Below, piece after piece: positions 56,890 through 64,000 of a DNA stretch of 64,000 bases. The DNA is from an uncultured Comamonas sp. (GTDB lineage Bacteria; Pseudomonadota; Gammaproteobacteria; Burkholderiales; Burkholderiaceae_C), in the NCBI GenBank assembly GCA_902175065.1, contig CABIIJ010000065.1, positions 18,516 to 82,515 of the forward strand, in the 5' to 3' direction. How positions within the stretch are numbered: the first letter of the stretch is position 1; each line of letters opens with the position of its first letter. Both the position numbers and the translations under genes were made by a program. The notes beneath the pieces were generated by a model. That model worked only from the letters and a program-made list of their open reading frames with translations, made no database searches and was not told the DNA's origin.

Positions 56890-57399
56890 ATGGCTGCTGT
56901 TACTGCTGCACCTTTCTCTCTCAAAGATTTCTTCAAGAGTTTCATGCTGGTGGAACTCTTCAAGGGAATGGCACTGACCGGACGCTACGCCTTCGCGCCC
57001 CGCGTCACGATCCTCTACCCGGAAGAAAAAACACCACTGTCGCCGCGTTTTCGTGGCCTGCACGCCCTGCGCCGTTATGAAAACGGTGAAGAGCGCTGCA
57101 TTGCCTGCAAACTGTGCGAGGCCATTTGCCCGGCAATGGCCATCACCATCGAGTCGCACCAGCGCGAAGACGGCACCCGCCGCACGACGCGCTACGACAT
57201 CGACCTGACCAAGTGCATTTTCTGCGGCTTCTGCGAGGAAAGCTGCCCGACCGACTCCATCGTCGAGACGCAGATTTTTGAATACCACGGCGAAAAACGT
57301 GGCGACCTGTACTACACCAAGGACATGTTGCTGGCCGTGGGTGATCGCTATGAAGCCGACATCGCTGCTGCCAAGGCAGCCGATGCCAAGTACCGCTGA
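56890..57399 (+). CDS. nuoI: NADH-quinone oxidoreductase subunit I
   Basis: A 169-residue subunit carrying clusters N6a and N6b. Two ferredoxin motifs are visible: [12 protein letters not shown] and [12 protein letters not shown]. The ATG at 56890 is used because upstream in-frame codons lie within nuoH. nuoJ follows after 32 bases. Confidence 0.98.
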   Translation: MAAVTAAPFSLKDFFKSFMLVELFKGMALTGRYAFAPRVTILYPEEKTPLSPRFRGLHALRRYENGEERCIACKLCEAICPAMAITIESHQREDGTRRTTRYDIDLTKCIFCGFCEESCPTDSIVETQIFEYHGEKRGDLYYTKDMLLAVGDRYEADIAAAKAADAKYR

Positions 57400-57431
57400 A
57401 GCGGCTCCTGATCCACAGAAAGACGCGAATC

Positions 57432-58085
57432 ATGGACGCCAAAACTGGTTTCTTTTATTTCTTCTCTGCCGTACTGCTGTATTCGGCCCTGCGTGTGATC
57501 ACTGCACGCAACCCGGTTCATGCCGTGCTGCACCTGATTCTGGGCTTTTCCCAGGCGGCGGCCATCTGGCTGCTGCTGAAGGCCGAGTTCCTCGGCATCA
57601 TGCTGGTCGTGGTGTACATGGGGGCAGTCATGGTGCTGTTCCTCTTCGTCGTGATGATGCTCGACATCCGTATCGATCGGATGCGTGAAGGCTTCTGGAA
57701 GCACCTGCCGGTGGCGGCTGCCGTCGGGGCCTTGGTGGCCCTGGAGATGGCCGTGGTGCTGATGGGGGGCTTCGGCACGCTGGACGAAGCCAAGCCGGCG
57801 GCGGAATTGCTCAATGCCCAGGGCCAGGTGCTGCCGTACTCCAACACCCAGGCACTGGGCCGGTTGATGTATACGGACTACCTGTTCCCGATCGAAGTGG
57901 CGGCCGTCATCCTGCTGGTGGCCATGATTGCCGCGATCGCCTTGACGCTGCGCAAGCGCAAGGACGCCAAGACACCCGATATTTCCGGCCAGATCAATGC
58001 GCGTGCCCAGGATCGCCTGACCCTGGTGAGCATGCCGGCCACCCAGGTGGCCGCTGCAGAAACACAGGGGGAGGAGACGAAATGA
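57432..58085 (+). CDS. nuoJ: NADH-quinone oxidoreductase subunit J
   Basis: A 217-residue membrane subunit with five helices. [20 protein letters not shown] and [20 protein letters not shown] contain the pi-bulge helix involved in conformational coupling. The C-terminal 50 residues are soluble. It overlaps nuoK by four bases. Confidence 0.97.
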   Translation: MDAKTGFFYFFSAVLLYSALRVITARNPVHAVLHLILGFSQAAAIWLLLKAEFLGIMLVVVYMGAVMVLFLFVVMMLDIRIDRMREGFWKHLPVAAAVGALVALEMAVVLMGGFGTLDEAKPAAELLNAQGQVLPYSNTQALGRLMYTDYLFPIEVAAVILLVAMIAAIALTLRKRKDAKTPDISGQINARAQDRLTLVSMPATQVAAAETQGEETK

Positions 58086-58390
58086 CGCTCACGCTTGGGC
58101 ATTTCTTGACACTGGGCGCCATGCTCTTTGCGATCTCGGTCATCGGGATTTTCTTGAACCGCAAGAACCTGATCGTGCTGTTGATGGCCATCGAGATGAT
58201 GCTGCTGTCGGTGAACATGAACTTTGTCGCCTTCTCCTATTACCTGGGAGATATGCACGGCCAATTGTTCGTGTTCTTCATCCTGACGGTGGCCGCTGCA
58301 GAAGCCGCGATTGGCCTGGCCATTCTGGTTCTGCTCTTCCGTAACAAATCCAACATTAATGCGGAAGATCTCAACATCCTCAAGGGTTGA
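58082..58390 (+). CDS. nuoK: NADH-quinone oxidoreductase subunit K
   Basis: A 102-residue, three-helix subunit with conserved membrane Glu residues in [19 protein letters not shown] and [19 protein letters not shown], part of the central hydrophilic axis for proton pumping. nuoL starts 30 bases later. Confidence 0.98.
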   Translation: MTLTLGHFLTLGAMLFAISVIGIFLNRKNLIVLLMAIEMMLLSVNMNFVAFSYYLGDMHGQLFVFFILTVAAAEAAIGLAILVLLFRNKSNINAEDLNILKG

Positions 58391-58420
58391 GTCACCGGTA
58401 TTTATGCAAGGTCCTGAAGC

Positions 58421-60451
58421 ATGAGTTCAACACTTTCTGCATCGATGCTGCTGGCGGTACCCTTGGCGCCGCTGGCGGGGTCTGTCCTGGCAGGTATTTT
58501 TGGTACTGCCTTCGGTGGCAACAAGTTTGGCCGGGGGGTGAGCCATACGCTCACCATCCTGGGCGTCTTGCTGTCGTTCGTTCTCTCGGCGCTGGTTTTC
58601 CAGGCCGTGGTCAATGGCGGGGCACGCTTTGATGCCACCATTTACGAATGGATGGTGATCGGCGGCGTGAAGATGGAAATCGGTTTCCTGATCGATTCCA
58701 TCACCGCCATGATGATGTGCGTCGTGACCTTCGTGTCGCTGATGGTGCACATCTACACCATCGGCTACATGGCAGACGACGACGGCTACAACCGTTTCTT
58801 CTCCTACATCTCGTTGTTCACCTTCTCCATGCTGATGCTGGTGATGAGCAACAACCTGCTGCAACTGTTCTTCGGTTGGGAAGCGGTGGGCCTGGTGTCC
58901 TACCTGCTGATCGGGTTTTATTTCAAGAAACCTTCGGCCATCTTTGCCAACATGAAAGCCTTCCTGGTCAACCGCGTCGGTGACTTCGGCTTCATCATCG
59001 GCATCGGCCTGATCTATGCCTACACCGGTTCGTTCAACTACGGCGAGATTTTTGCCAAGCTGCCCGAGCTGCAAGCCACCATCCTGCCCGGCACAGGCTG
59101 GCTGCTGTTGTCGGTCACCGGCATCTGCCTGTTCATCGGCGCCATGGGCAAGTCGGCGCAGTTTCCGCTGCACGCCTGGCTGCCCGATTCCATGGAAGGC
59201 CCGACCCCGATCTCCGCGCTGATCCACGCCGCCACCATGGTGACGGCCGGTATCTTCATGGTGTCGCGCATGTCGCCCCTGTACGAGCTGTCGGATACAG
59301 CCCTGAGCTTCATCCTGGTGATCGGTGCGATCACGGCACTGTTCATGGGCATCCTGGGCATCATCCAGAACGACATCAAGCGCGTGATTGCCTACTCCAC
59401 GCTCTCGCAACTGGGCTACATGACGGTCGCCCTGGGGGCATCGGCCTATTCCGTGGCCGTGTTCCACCTGATGACGCACGCCTTCTTCAAGGCGCTGCTG
59501 TTCCTGGGGGCCGGTTCGGTGATCATCGGGATGCACCACAACCAGGACATCCGCTGGATGGGCGGGGTGCGCAAGTACATGCCCATTACCTGGATCACCT
59601 TCCTGCTGGGCAATCTGGCGCTGATCGGCACGCCGTTCTTCTCCGGTTTCTATTCCAAGGACGCGATCATCGAAGCCGTGCACGCTTCGACCCTGCCGGG
59701 TGCCGGGTTTGCCTACTTTGCCGTGCTGGCCGGGGTGTTCATCACCGCTTTCTATTCGTTCCGCCTGTACTGGATCGTGTTCCACGGCAAGGAGCGTTAC
59801 GACCAGAATCCGGATGCGCACCATGGTCACGGGCATGACGACCACCACCATGGCCACGATGCCAAGCCGCACGAATCGCCGTGGGTGGTGACGTTGCCCC
59901 TGGTGCTGCTGGCGATTCCCTCCGTCGTGATCGGCGCCATTGCCCTGATGCCCATGCTGTTTGGCGACTTCTTCAACGGCGTCATCTTTGTGGACGGCAG
60001 CAAGCATCCGGCCATGGCCGAGCTGGCCGAGGTCATCCACGACTGGGTGCCGATGGCGCTGCACGGTTTCACCGCGCCGCCGTTCTGGCTGGCTCTGGCC
60101 GGGGTCGTGGTGTCCTACGTGTTCTACATGGTCAAGCCGGAAATTCCGGCTGCCATCAAGGCGGCTTCGCAGAAGATCGGCCTGTACCAGGTGCTGGAAG
60201 GCAAGTACGGCGTGGACTGGGTGTACGAAAACATCTTTGCCCGTGGTGCCCGTGCCTTCGGTACCGTGTTCTGGCGGGTCGGCGACCAGGCACTGATCGA
60301 CGGTGCCGTGGTCAATGGCTCCTGGAAGCTGGTGGGCAAGCTGGCTTCCGTGGTGCGCTGGTTCCAGTCTGGATATATCTACCACTACGCGTTGGTCATG
60401 ATCTTGGGCGTGTTCCTGCTCATGACCTACTTCGTGTGGCTCAACAAGTAA
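58421..60451 (+). CDS. nuoL: NADH-quinone oxidoreductase subunit L
   Basis: A 676-residue antiporter-like proton-pumping subunit with about 16 helices and the long lateral helix at its C-terminus. SAQFPLHAWLPDSMEGPTPI and LLQLFFGWEAVGLVSYLLIG hold conserved Lys/Glu residues. A His-rich loop (HHGHGHDDHHHGHDAKPH) near residues 467-484 lies between helices and may bind metal. nuoM follows after 13 bases. Confidence 0.98.
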   Translation: MSSTLSASMLLAVPLAPLAGSVLAGIFGTAFGGNKFGRGVSHTLTILGVLLSFVLSALVFQAVVNGGARFDATIYEWMVIGGVKMEIGFLIDSITAMMMCVVTFVSLMVHIYTIGYMADDDGYNRFFSYISLFTFSMLMLVMSNNLLQLFFGWEAVGLVSYLLIGFYFKKPSAIFANMKAFLVNRVGDFGFIIGIGLIYAYTGSFNYGEIFAKLPELQATILPGTGWLLLSVTGICLFIGAMGKSAQFPLHAWLPDSMEGPTPISALIHAATMVTAGIFMVSRMSPLYELSDTALSFILVIGAITALFMGILGIIQNDIKRVIAYSTLSQLGYMTVALGASAYSVAVFHLMTHAFFKALLFLGAGSVIIGMHHNQDIRWMGGVRKYMPITWITFLLGNLALIGTPFFSGFYSKDAIIEAVHASTLPGAGFAYFAVLAGVFITAFYSFRLYWIVFHGKERYDQNPDAHHGHGHDDHHHGHDAKPHESPWVVTLPLVLLAIPSVVIGAIALMPMLFGDFFNGVIFVDGSKHPAMAELAEVIHDWVPMALHGFTAPPFWLALAGVVVSYVFYMVKPEIPAAIKAASQKIGLYQVLEGKYGVDWVYENIFARGARAFGTVFWRVGDQALIDGAVVNGSWKLVGKLASVVRWFQSGYIYHYALVMILGVFLLMTYFVWLNK

Positions 60452-60464
60452 GGGAAGAAGAAAA

Positions 60465-61940
60465 ATGGGTTTGTTGAGTCTTGCCATTTGGATCCCGATC
60501 GCCTTTGGCGTACTGCTATTGACGTTGGGACGTGACAGCCAGACCGGCGCCGTGCGCTGGCTGGCCTTGATGGGTGCCGTGCTGGGGCTGGTCGTGACCA
60601 TTCCCCTCATCACCGGGTTCGACACCAGCTCTGCACAAATGCAGTTCGTGGAAAAAGCCTTGTGGATCGAGCGCTTCAGCATCCACTACCACCTGGGCCT
60701 GGACGGGCTGTCGTTCTGGTTCGTGCCGCTGACCGCATTCATCACCGTGATCGTGGTGATCTCCTCGTGGGCCAGCATTACCGAGCGCGTCAACCAGTAC
60801 ATGGGTGCCTTCCTGATCCTGTCCGGGCTGATGGTCGGGGTGTTCTCGGCGCTGGACGGCCTGCTGTTCTACGTCTTCTTCGAAGCCACGCTGATCCCCA
60901 TGTACCTGATCATCGGTATCTGGGGCGGGCCGAACCGCATCTACGCGGCGTTCAAGTTCTTCCTGTACACCCTGCTGGGTTCGCTGCTGACCTTGGTCGC
61001 CATCATCTACCTGTACAACGCAGCGGGCGGCAGCTTCGACATCCTGACCTGGCACAAGCTGCCGCTGGGGCATCTGCCGCAGACCCTGGTGTTCTTTGCC
61101 TTCCTGGCGGCGTTTGCCGTCAAGGTGCCCATGTTCCCGGTGCACACCTGGCTGCCGGACGTGCACGTCGAGGCGCCTACCGGCGGCTCCGCCGTGCTGG
61201 CCGCCATCATGCTGAAGCTGGGCGCCTATGGCTTCCTGCGTTTCTCCATGCCGATCGCCCCGGACGCCGCGCGTGAATGGGCCTGGCTGATCATCACCCT
61301 GTCGCTGATCGCCGTGATCTACGTCGGCGTGGTGGCCCTGGTGCAGAAGGACATGAAAAAGCTGGTCGCCTATTCGTCGGTGGCACACATGGGCTTTGTC
61401 ACCCTGGGCTTCTTCGTGTTCAACGACATCGGCGTTTCCGGCGGCATTGCCCAGATGATTGCCCACGGTTTTGTCTCGGGCGCCATGTTCCTGTGCATCG
61501 GCGTGCTCTATGACCGCGTGCATTCGCGCGAGATTGCCGACTACGGCGGCGTGGTCAACGTCATGCCCAGGTTCTCCGCCTTTGCGCTGCTGTTCTTCAT
61601 GGCCAACTGCGGCTTGCCGGCCACCGCCGGGTTCGTGGGCGAGTGGATGGTCATTCTCGCTGCCGTGAAGTTCGACTTCTGGATTGGCGTGCTGGCCGCT
61701 TCGGCCGTGATCTGGGGCGCGGCCTACTCCCTGTGGATGTACAAGCGCGTGTACCTGGGCGAAGTGACCAACGACCATGTGAAGCACATGCAGGACATCA
61801 ATGGCCGCGAGTTCCTGGTGCTCAGTGTGTTGGCGGTTGCAGTGCTGTTCATGGGGATTTATCCCAAGCCCTTTACCGATGTGATTGACCCCTCGGTGCA
61901 GCAGTTGCTGCAGCACGTGGCCCAGTCCAAGCTTCCTTAA
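60465..61940 (+). CDS. nuoM: NADH-quinone oxidoreductase subunit M
   Basis: A 491-residue antiporter-like subunit with about 14 helices. VKVPMFPVHTWLPDVHVEAP and FFEATLIPMYLIIGIWGGPN are diagnostic. The gene has GGGAAGAAG as ribosome site and is followed by nuoN after 27 bases. Confidence 0.98.
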   Translation: MGLLSLAIWIPIAFGVLLLTLGRDSQTGAVRWLALMGAVLGLVVTIPLITGFDTSSAQMQFVEKALWIERFSIHYHLGLDGLSFWFVPLTAFITVIVVISSWASITERVNQYMGAFLILSGLMVGVFSALDGLLFYVFFEATLIPMYLIIGIWGGPNRIYAAFKFFLYTLLGSLLTLVAIIYLYNAAGGSFDILTWHKLPLGHLPQTLVFFAFLAAFAVKVPMFPVHTWLPDVHVEAPTGGSAVLAAIMLKLGAYGFLRFSMPIAPDAAREWAWLIITLSLIAVIYVGVVALVQKDMKKLVAYSSVAHMGFVTLGFFVFNDIGVSGGIAQMIAHGFVSGAMFLCIGVLYDRVHSREIADYGGVVNVMPRFSAFALLFFMANCGLPATAGFVGEWMVILAAVKFDFWIGVLAASAVIWGAAYSLWMYKRVYLGEVTNDHVKHMQDINGREFLVLSVLAVAVLFMGIYPKPFTDVIDPSVQQLLQHVAQSKLP

Positions 61941-61967
61941 AGACCAGACTGAACAGAGAGATTCCAA

Positions 61968-63461
61968 ATGATTGACAACATCAGCTGGCTTGCCATCTAC
62001 CCCGAGATCGTGTTGATGGTCATGGGCTGTGTGATTGCCCTGGCCGATCTGGGCGTCAGCAGCGCACGCCGTACCGGCACCTATGTGCTGACCATGCTGA
62101 CCCTGGCCGTGGTGGCCATCATGCAGGCCATGTACGCCTCCAGCGGCAACACGGTGTATGGCTGGAGCAACATGGTCGTCTCCGACGCCATGGGCAACTG
62201 GCTCAAGTGCTTTGCCACCCTGTCCATGATGGTGGCCCTGGTCTATGCCCGCCCGTATTCCGCCGACCGTGGCATGTTGCGCGGCGGGGAGCTGTTCTCC
62301 CTGGCGATCTTCTCGCTGCTGGGCATTTTCATCATGATCGGCAGCAACCACCTGCTGGTGCTGTACCTCGGCCTGGAGCTGCTGACCCTGTCCAGCTACG
62401 CCATGGTGGCCCTGCGCCGCGACCACGAGGCTTCCGTCGAAGCCGCCATGAAATACTTCGTGCTGGGCGCGATGGCCAGCGGCTTCCTGCTCTACGGCAT
62501 GTCCATGATCTACGGCGCCACCGGCACGCTGGACATCGGCGAAATCTTCAAGGTCATCGACGCGGGCGAAACCAAGCCGCAAATCCTGGTGTTCGGCCTG
62601 GTGTTCCTGGTGGCCGGTCTGGCCTTCAAGCTGGGCGCGGTGCCCTTCCACATGTGGATTCCCGACGTCTACCACGGCGCCCCGACCTCGATCACCCTGA
62701 TCATCGGCAGTGCCCCCAAGCTGGCCGCGTTTGCCGTGGTGATGCGCCTGCTGGTCGATGGCCTGCTGCCCCTGGCCGCAGACTGGCAGCAGATGCTGGC
62801 CTTCATGGCGATTGCCTCGCTGCTGATTGGCAACCTGGTCGGTGTGGTGCAGACCAACCTGAAGCGGATGCTGGCCTACTCCACCATTTCGCACATGGGC
62901 TTCCTGCTGCTGGGTCTGATGTCCGGCGTGGTCGATGGCGAGGTCGATACCGGCACGGCCCAGACGGCCTACAGCGCCGCCATGTTCTATGTGGTGACCT
63001 ACGTGCTGACCGCCCTGCCGGCCTTCGGCATCATCGTCCTGCTGGCCCGCGAAGGCTTCGAGAGCGAGGAAATCGCCGATCTGGCCGGCCTGAACCAGCG
63101 CAGCCCGCTGTACGCCGCGATCATGACGATCTGCATGTTCTCGCTGGCCGGTATCCCGCCGCTGGTGGGCTTCTACGCCAAGCTGTCGGTGCTGGAAGCG
63201 CTGGTGGCCACGGGCCAGACCTTCAACATCGCCCTGGCCGTGTTTGCGGTGGTGATGTCGCTGATCGGTGCCTTCTACTACCTGCGCGTGGTCAAGGTCA
63301 TGTACTTCGACAAGCCCTTGACCGCCGGCGACATCATGGCGCCGATGGACGTGCGCTCGGTGCTGTCCTTCAACGGCCTGCTGGTGCTGGCGCTGGGGAT
63401 CTTCCCCGGTGGCCTGATGGGCCTGTGTGCCGACGCCATCGTGCGGGCGCTGACTTCCTGA
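61968..63461 (+). CDS. nuoN: NADH-quinone oxidoreductase subunit N
   Basis: A 497-residue antiporter-like subunit with about 14 helices. YLGLELLTLSSYAMVALRRD and GAVPFHMWIPDVYHGAPTS are diagnostic, with the conserved Glu and Lys of the proton path. It ends the 14-gene operon; the DUF2818 gene starts 14 bases later. Confidence 0.98.
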   Translation: MIDNISWLAIYPEIVLMVMGCVIALADLGVSSARRTGTYVLTMLTLAVVAIMQAMYASSGNTVYGWSNMVVSDAMGNWLKCFATLSMMVALVYARPYSADRGMLRGGELFSLAIFSLLGIFIMIGSNHLLVLYLGLELLTLSSYAMVALRRDHEASVEAAMKYFVLGAMASGFLLYGMSMIYGATGTLDIGEIFKVIDAGETKPQILVFGLVFLVAGLAFKLGAVPFHMWIPDVYHGAPTSITLIIGSAPKLAAFAVVMRLLVDGLLPLAADWQQMLAFMAIASLLIGNLVGVVQTNLKRMLAYSTISHMGFLLLGLMSGVVDGEVDTGTAQTAYSAAMFYVVTYVLTALPAFGIIVLLAREGFESEEIADLAGLNQRSPLYAAIMTICMFSLAGIPPLVGFYAKLSVLEALVATGQTFNIALAVFAVVMSLIGAFYYLRVVKVMYFDKPLTAGDIMAPMDVRSVLSFNGLLVLALGIFPGGLMGLCADAIVRALTS

Positions 63462-63475
63462 GGCGGGACCGGGCA

Positions 63476-63784
63476 GTGAGTCAAACCGCTTCCGTCTGGC
63501 TGGTGATCCTGGCCGCCTTTCTGGCGGCCAATATTCCTTTCTTGAACGAACGCTGGCTGCTGGCCGGCCCGCGCCCCCGGCACGGGGCCAAGCCCTTGTG
63601 GGCGCGGCTGGGGGAGCTGCTGCTGCTGTATTTCATCGTCGGCGGCATGGCCCTGGCGCTGGAGCGCCGCGCCGGGCAGATTTACCCGCAAGGCTGGGAG
63701 TTCTACGCCGTCACCGGGGCCTTGTTTTTGACGCTGGCCTTTCCGGGTTTTGTTTATCGTTACCTGGGCAAGCATCGCAGTTAA
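63476..63784 (+). CDS. DUF2818 family membrane protein
   Basis: A 102-residue protein with three predicted helices (SVWLVILAAFLAANIPFL, LLLYFIVGGMALALE, and a C-terminal one ending LAFPGFVYRYLGKHRS). The DUF2818 family is found next to nuoN in betaproteobacteria, so a role with complex I, perhaps assembly, is suggested but unproven. It starts with GTG, 14 bases after nuoN, and is probably its last co-transcribed gene. Confidence 0.85.
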   Translation: MSQTASVWLVILAAFLAANIPFLNERWLLAGPRPRHGAKPLWARLGELLLLYFIVGGMALALERRAGQIYPQGWEFYAVTGALFLTLAFPGFVYRYLGKHRS

Positions 63785-63800
63785 GCGGCCCATCCCTTAC

Positions 63801-64000
63801 CCTTAGAACCTGTTCACGCTCTTTTCATGGTTCCCGCAAGGCAGCAAAAAGCCGCAATCCAGGCGCGTGCCGCAGGCCAGGCTGGTGGCCTGGTCAAGGT
63901 ACGCAACGACGAGTGCGGTTTTTTGCTGCCTTGCCCGAAGGGTTGCCCCGCCAAGACAACATCTGCTGCGTTGCAAATCCTCGCCGCCCCACCAGGGCGA
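63801..64000. repeat. palindromic repeat element running off the window
   Basis: It begins with TTAGAACCTGTTCACG (the same end as at 1429). Two 21-bp arms, GCAAGGCAGCAAAAAGCCGC at 63836 and its complement at 63914-63934, pair with one mismatch; inside them CCAGGC and GGCCTGG pair again. Near the window end, CTGCGTTGCAAATCCTCGC also occurs (inverted) in the MITE-like element at 24509-24679. No coding sequence is visible. Confidence 0.65.

Noticed and set aside
58427..62894. Two long minus-strand frames opposite nuoL, nuoM and nuoN
   Set aside because: Antisense to conserved complex I genes; His/Gln/Asp-rich translations with no homology.

Overview
The window is high-GC chromosomal DNA of a betaproteobacterium, most probably a member of the Comamonadaceae (inference from gene order and protein character: secG, tRNA-Leu and a 14-gene nuo operon followed by a DUF2818 gene; ribF-ileS-lspA; yceD-rpmF-plsX-fab-acpP-fabF-rpoE-rseA). 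It is almost entirely core genome. There is no transposase, prophage or CRISPR array.

Layout. 1-3.8 kb: two paralogous PAS-containing chemoreceptors (the first cut by the window edge) on either side of a small exported protein. 3.9-10.6 kb, minus strand: queF, an OPT-family transporter, yaaA and rne (RNase E). 10.6-13.9 kb, plus strand: rluC, divergent from rne, then a HAD phosphatase and an S49 (SppA-type) peptidase. 14.0-15.4 kb, minus strand: an RsmI-related methyltransferase and a Maf protein. 15.4-23.6 kb, plus strand: yceD, rpmF and the fatty acid synthesis cluster plsX-fabH-fabD-fabG-acpP-fabF, a small membrane protein, then sigma-E (rpoE) and its anti-sigma factor (rseA). 23.7-27.9 kb: a spermidine-synthase-like protein, a 171-bp MITE-like element, a DUF3422 protein, a DMT permease and an unusual SDR protein. 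27.9-32.8 kb: dctA, a hybrid histidine kinase and a LuxR-type response regulator, probably one C4-dicarboxylate sensing and uptake unit. 32.8-40.8 kb, minus strand: a second DMT permease, a Na/Pi cotransporter, lspA, ileS, ribF and yceH. 40.9-44.5 kb: purN, an RsmB-type rRNA methyltransferase and a third chemoreceptor. 44.8-48.8 kb: rpsO, pnp, tpiA and secG. 48.9-63.8 kb: tRNA-Leu(GAG), the complete nuoABCDEFGHIJKLMN operon for respiratory complex I, and a DUF2818 gene. The last 200 bases are a palindromic repeat that runs off the window.

The most notable non-genic signal is a dispersed family of about 80-95 bp nested palindromes: outer arms resemble AGCTGCTTCCGCT and its complement, inner arms resemble ATTTCAG and CTGAAAT. 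I find roughly ten full, degenerate or half copies. Three full copies sit between convergent genes, where they look like bidirectional terminators. Others lie inside operons, and there a repeat arm supplies the ribosome binding region or first codons of lspA, tpiA and a DMT permease. One half copy appears to have become coding sequence in the tail of RNase E. Two further palindromic elements (24509-24679 and 63801 to the end) share a core sequence, and a fragment of the second recurs at 1429-1452.

I found no clearly new multi-gene system. The window is mainly ordinary housekeeping DNA, with interesting repeat biology and a few protein oddities: an SDR without its Tyr/Lys pair, Arg/Glu-rich tails on both RNase E and PNPase, and an rpoE-rseA locus lacking rseB and degP.
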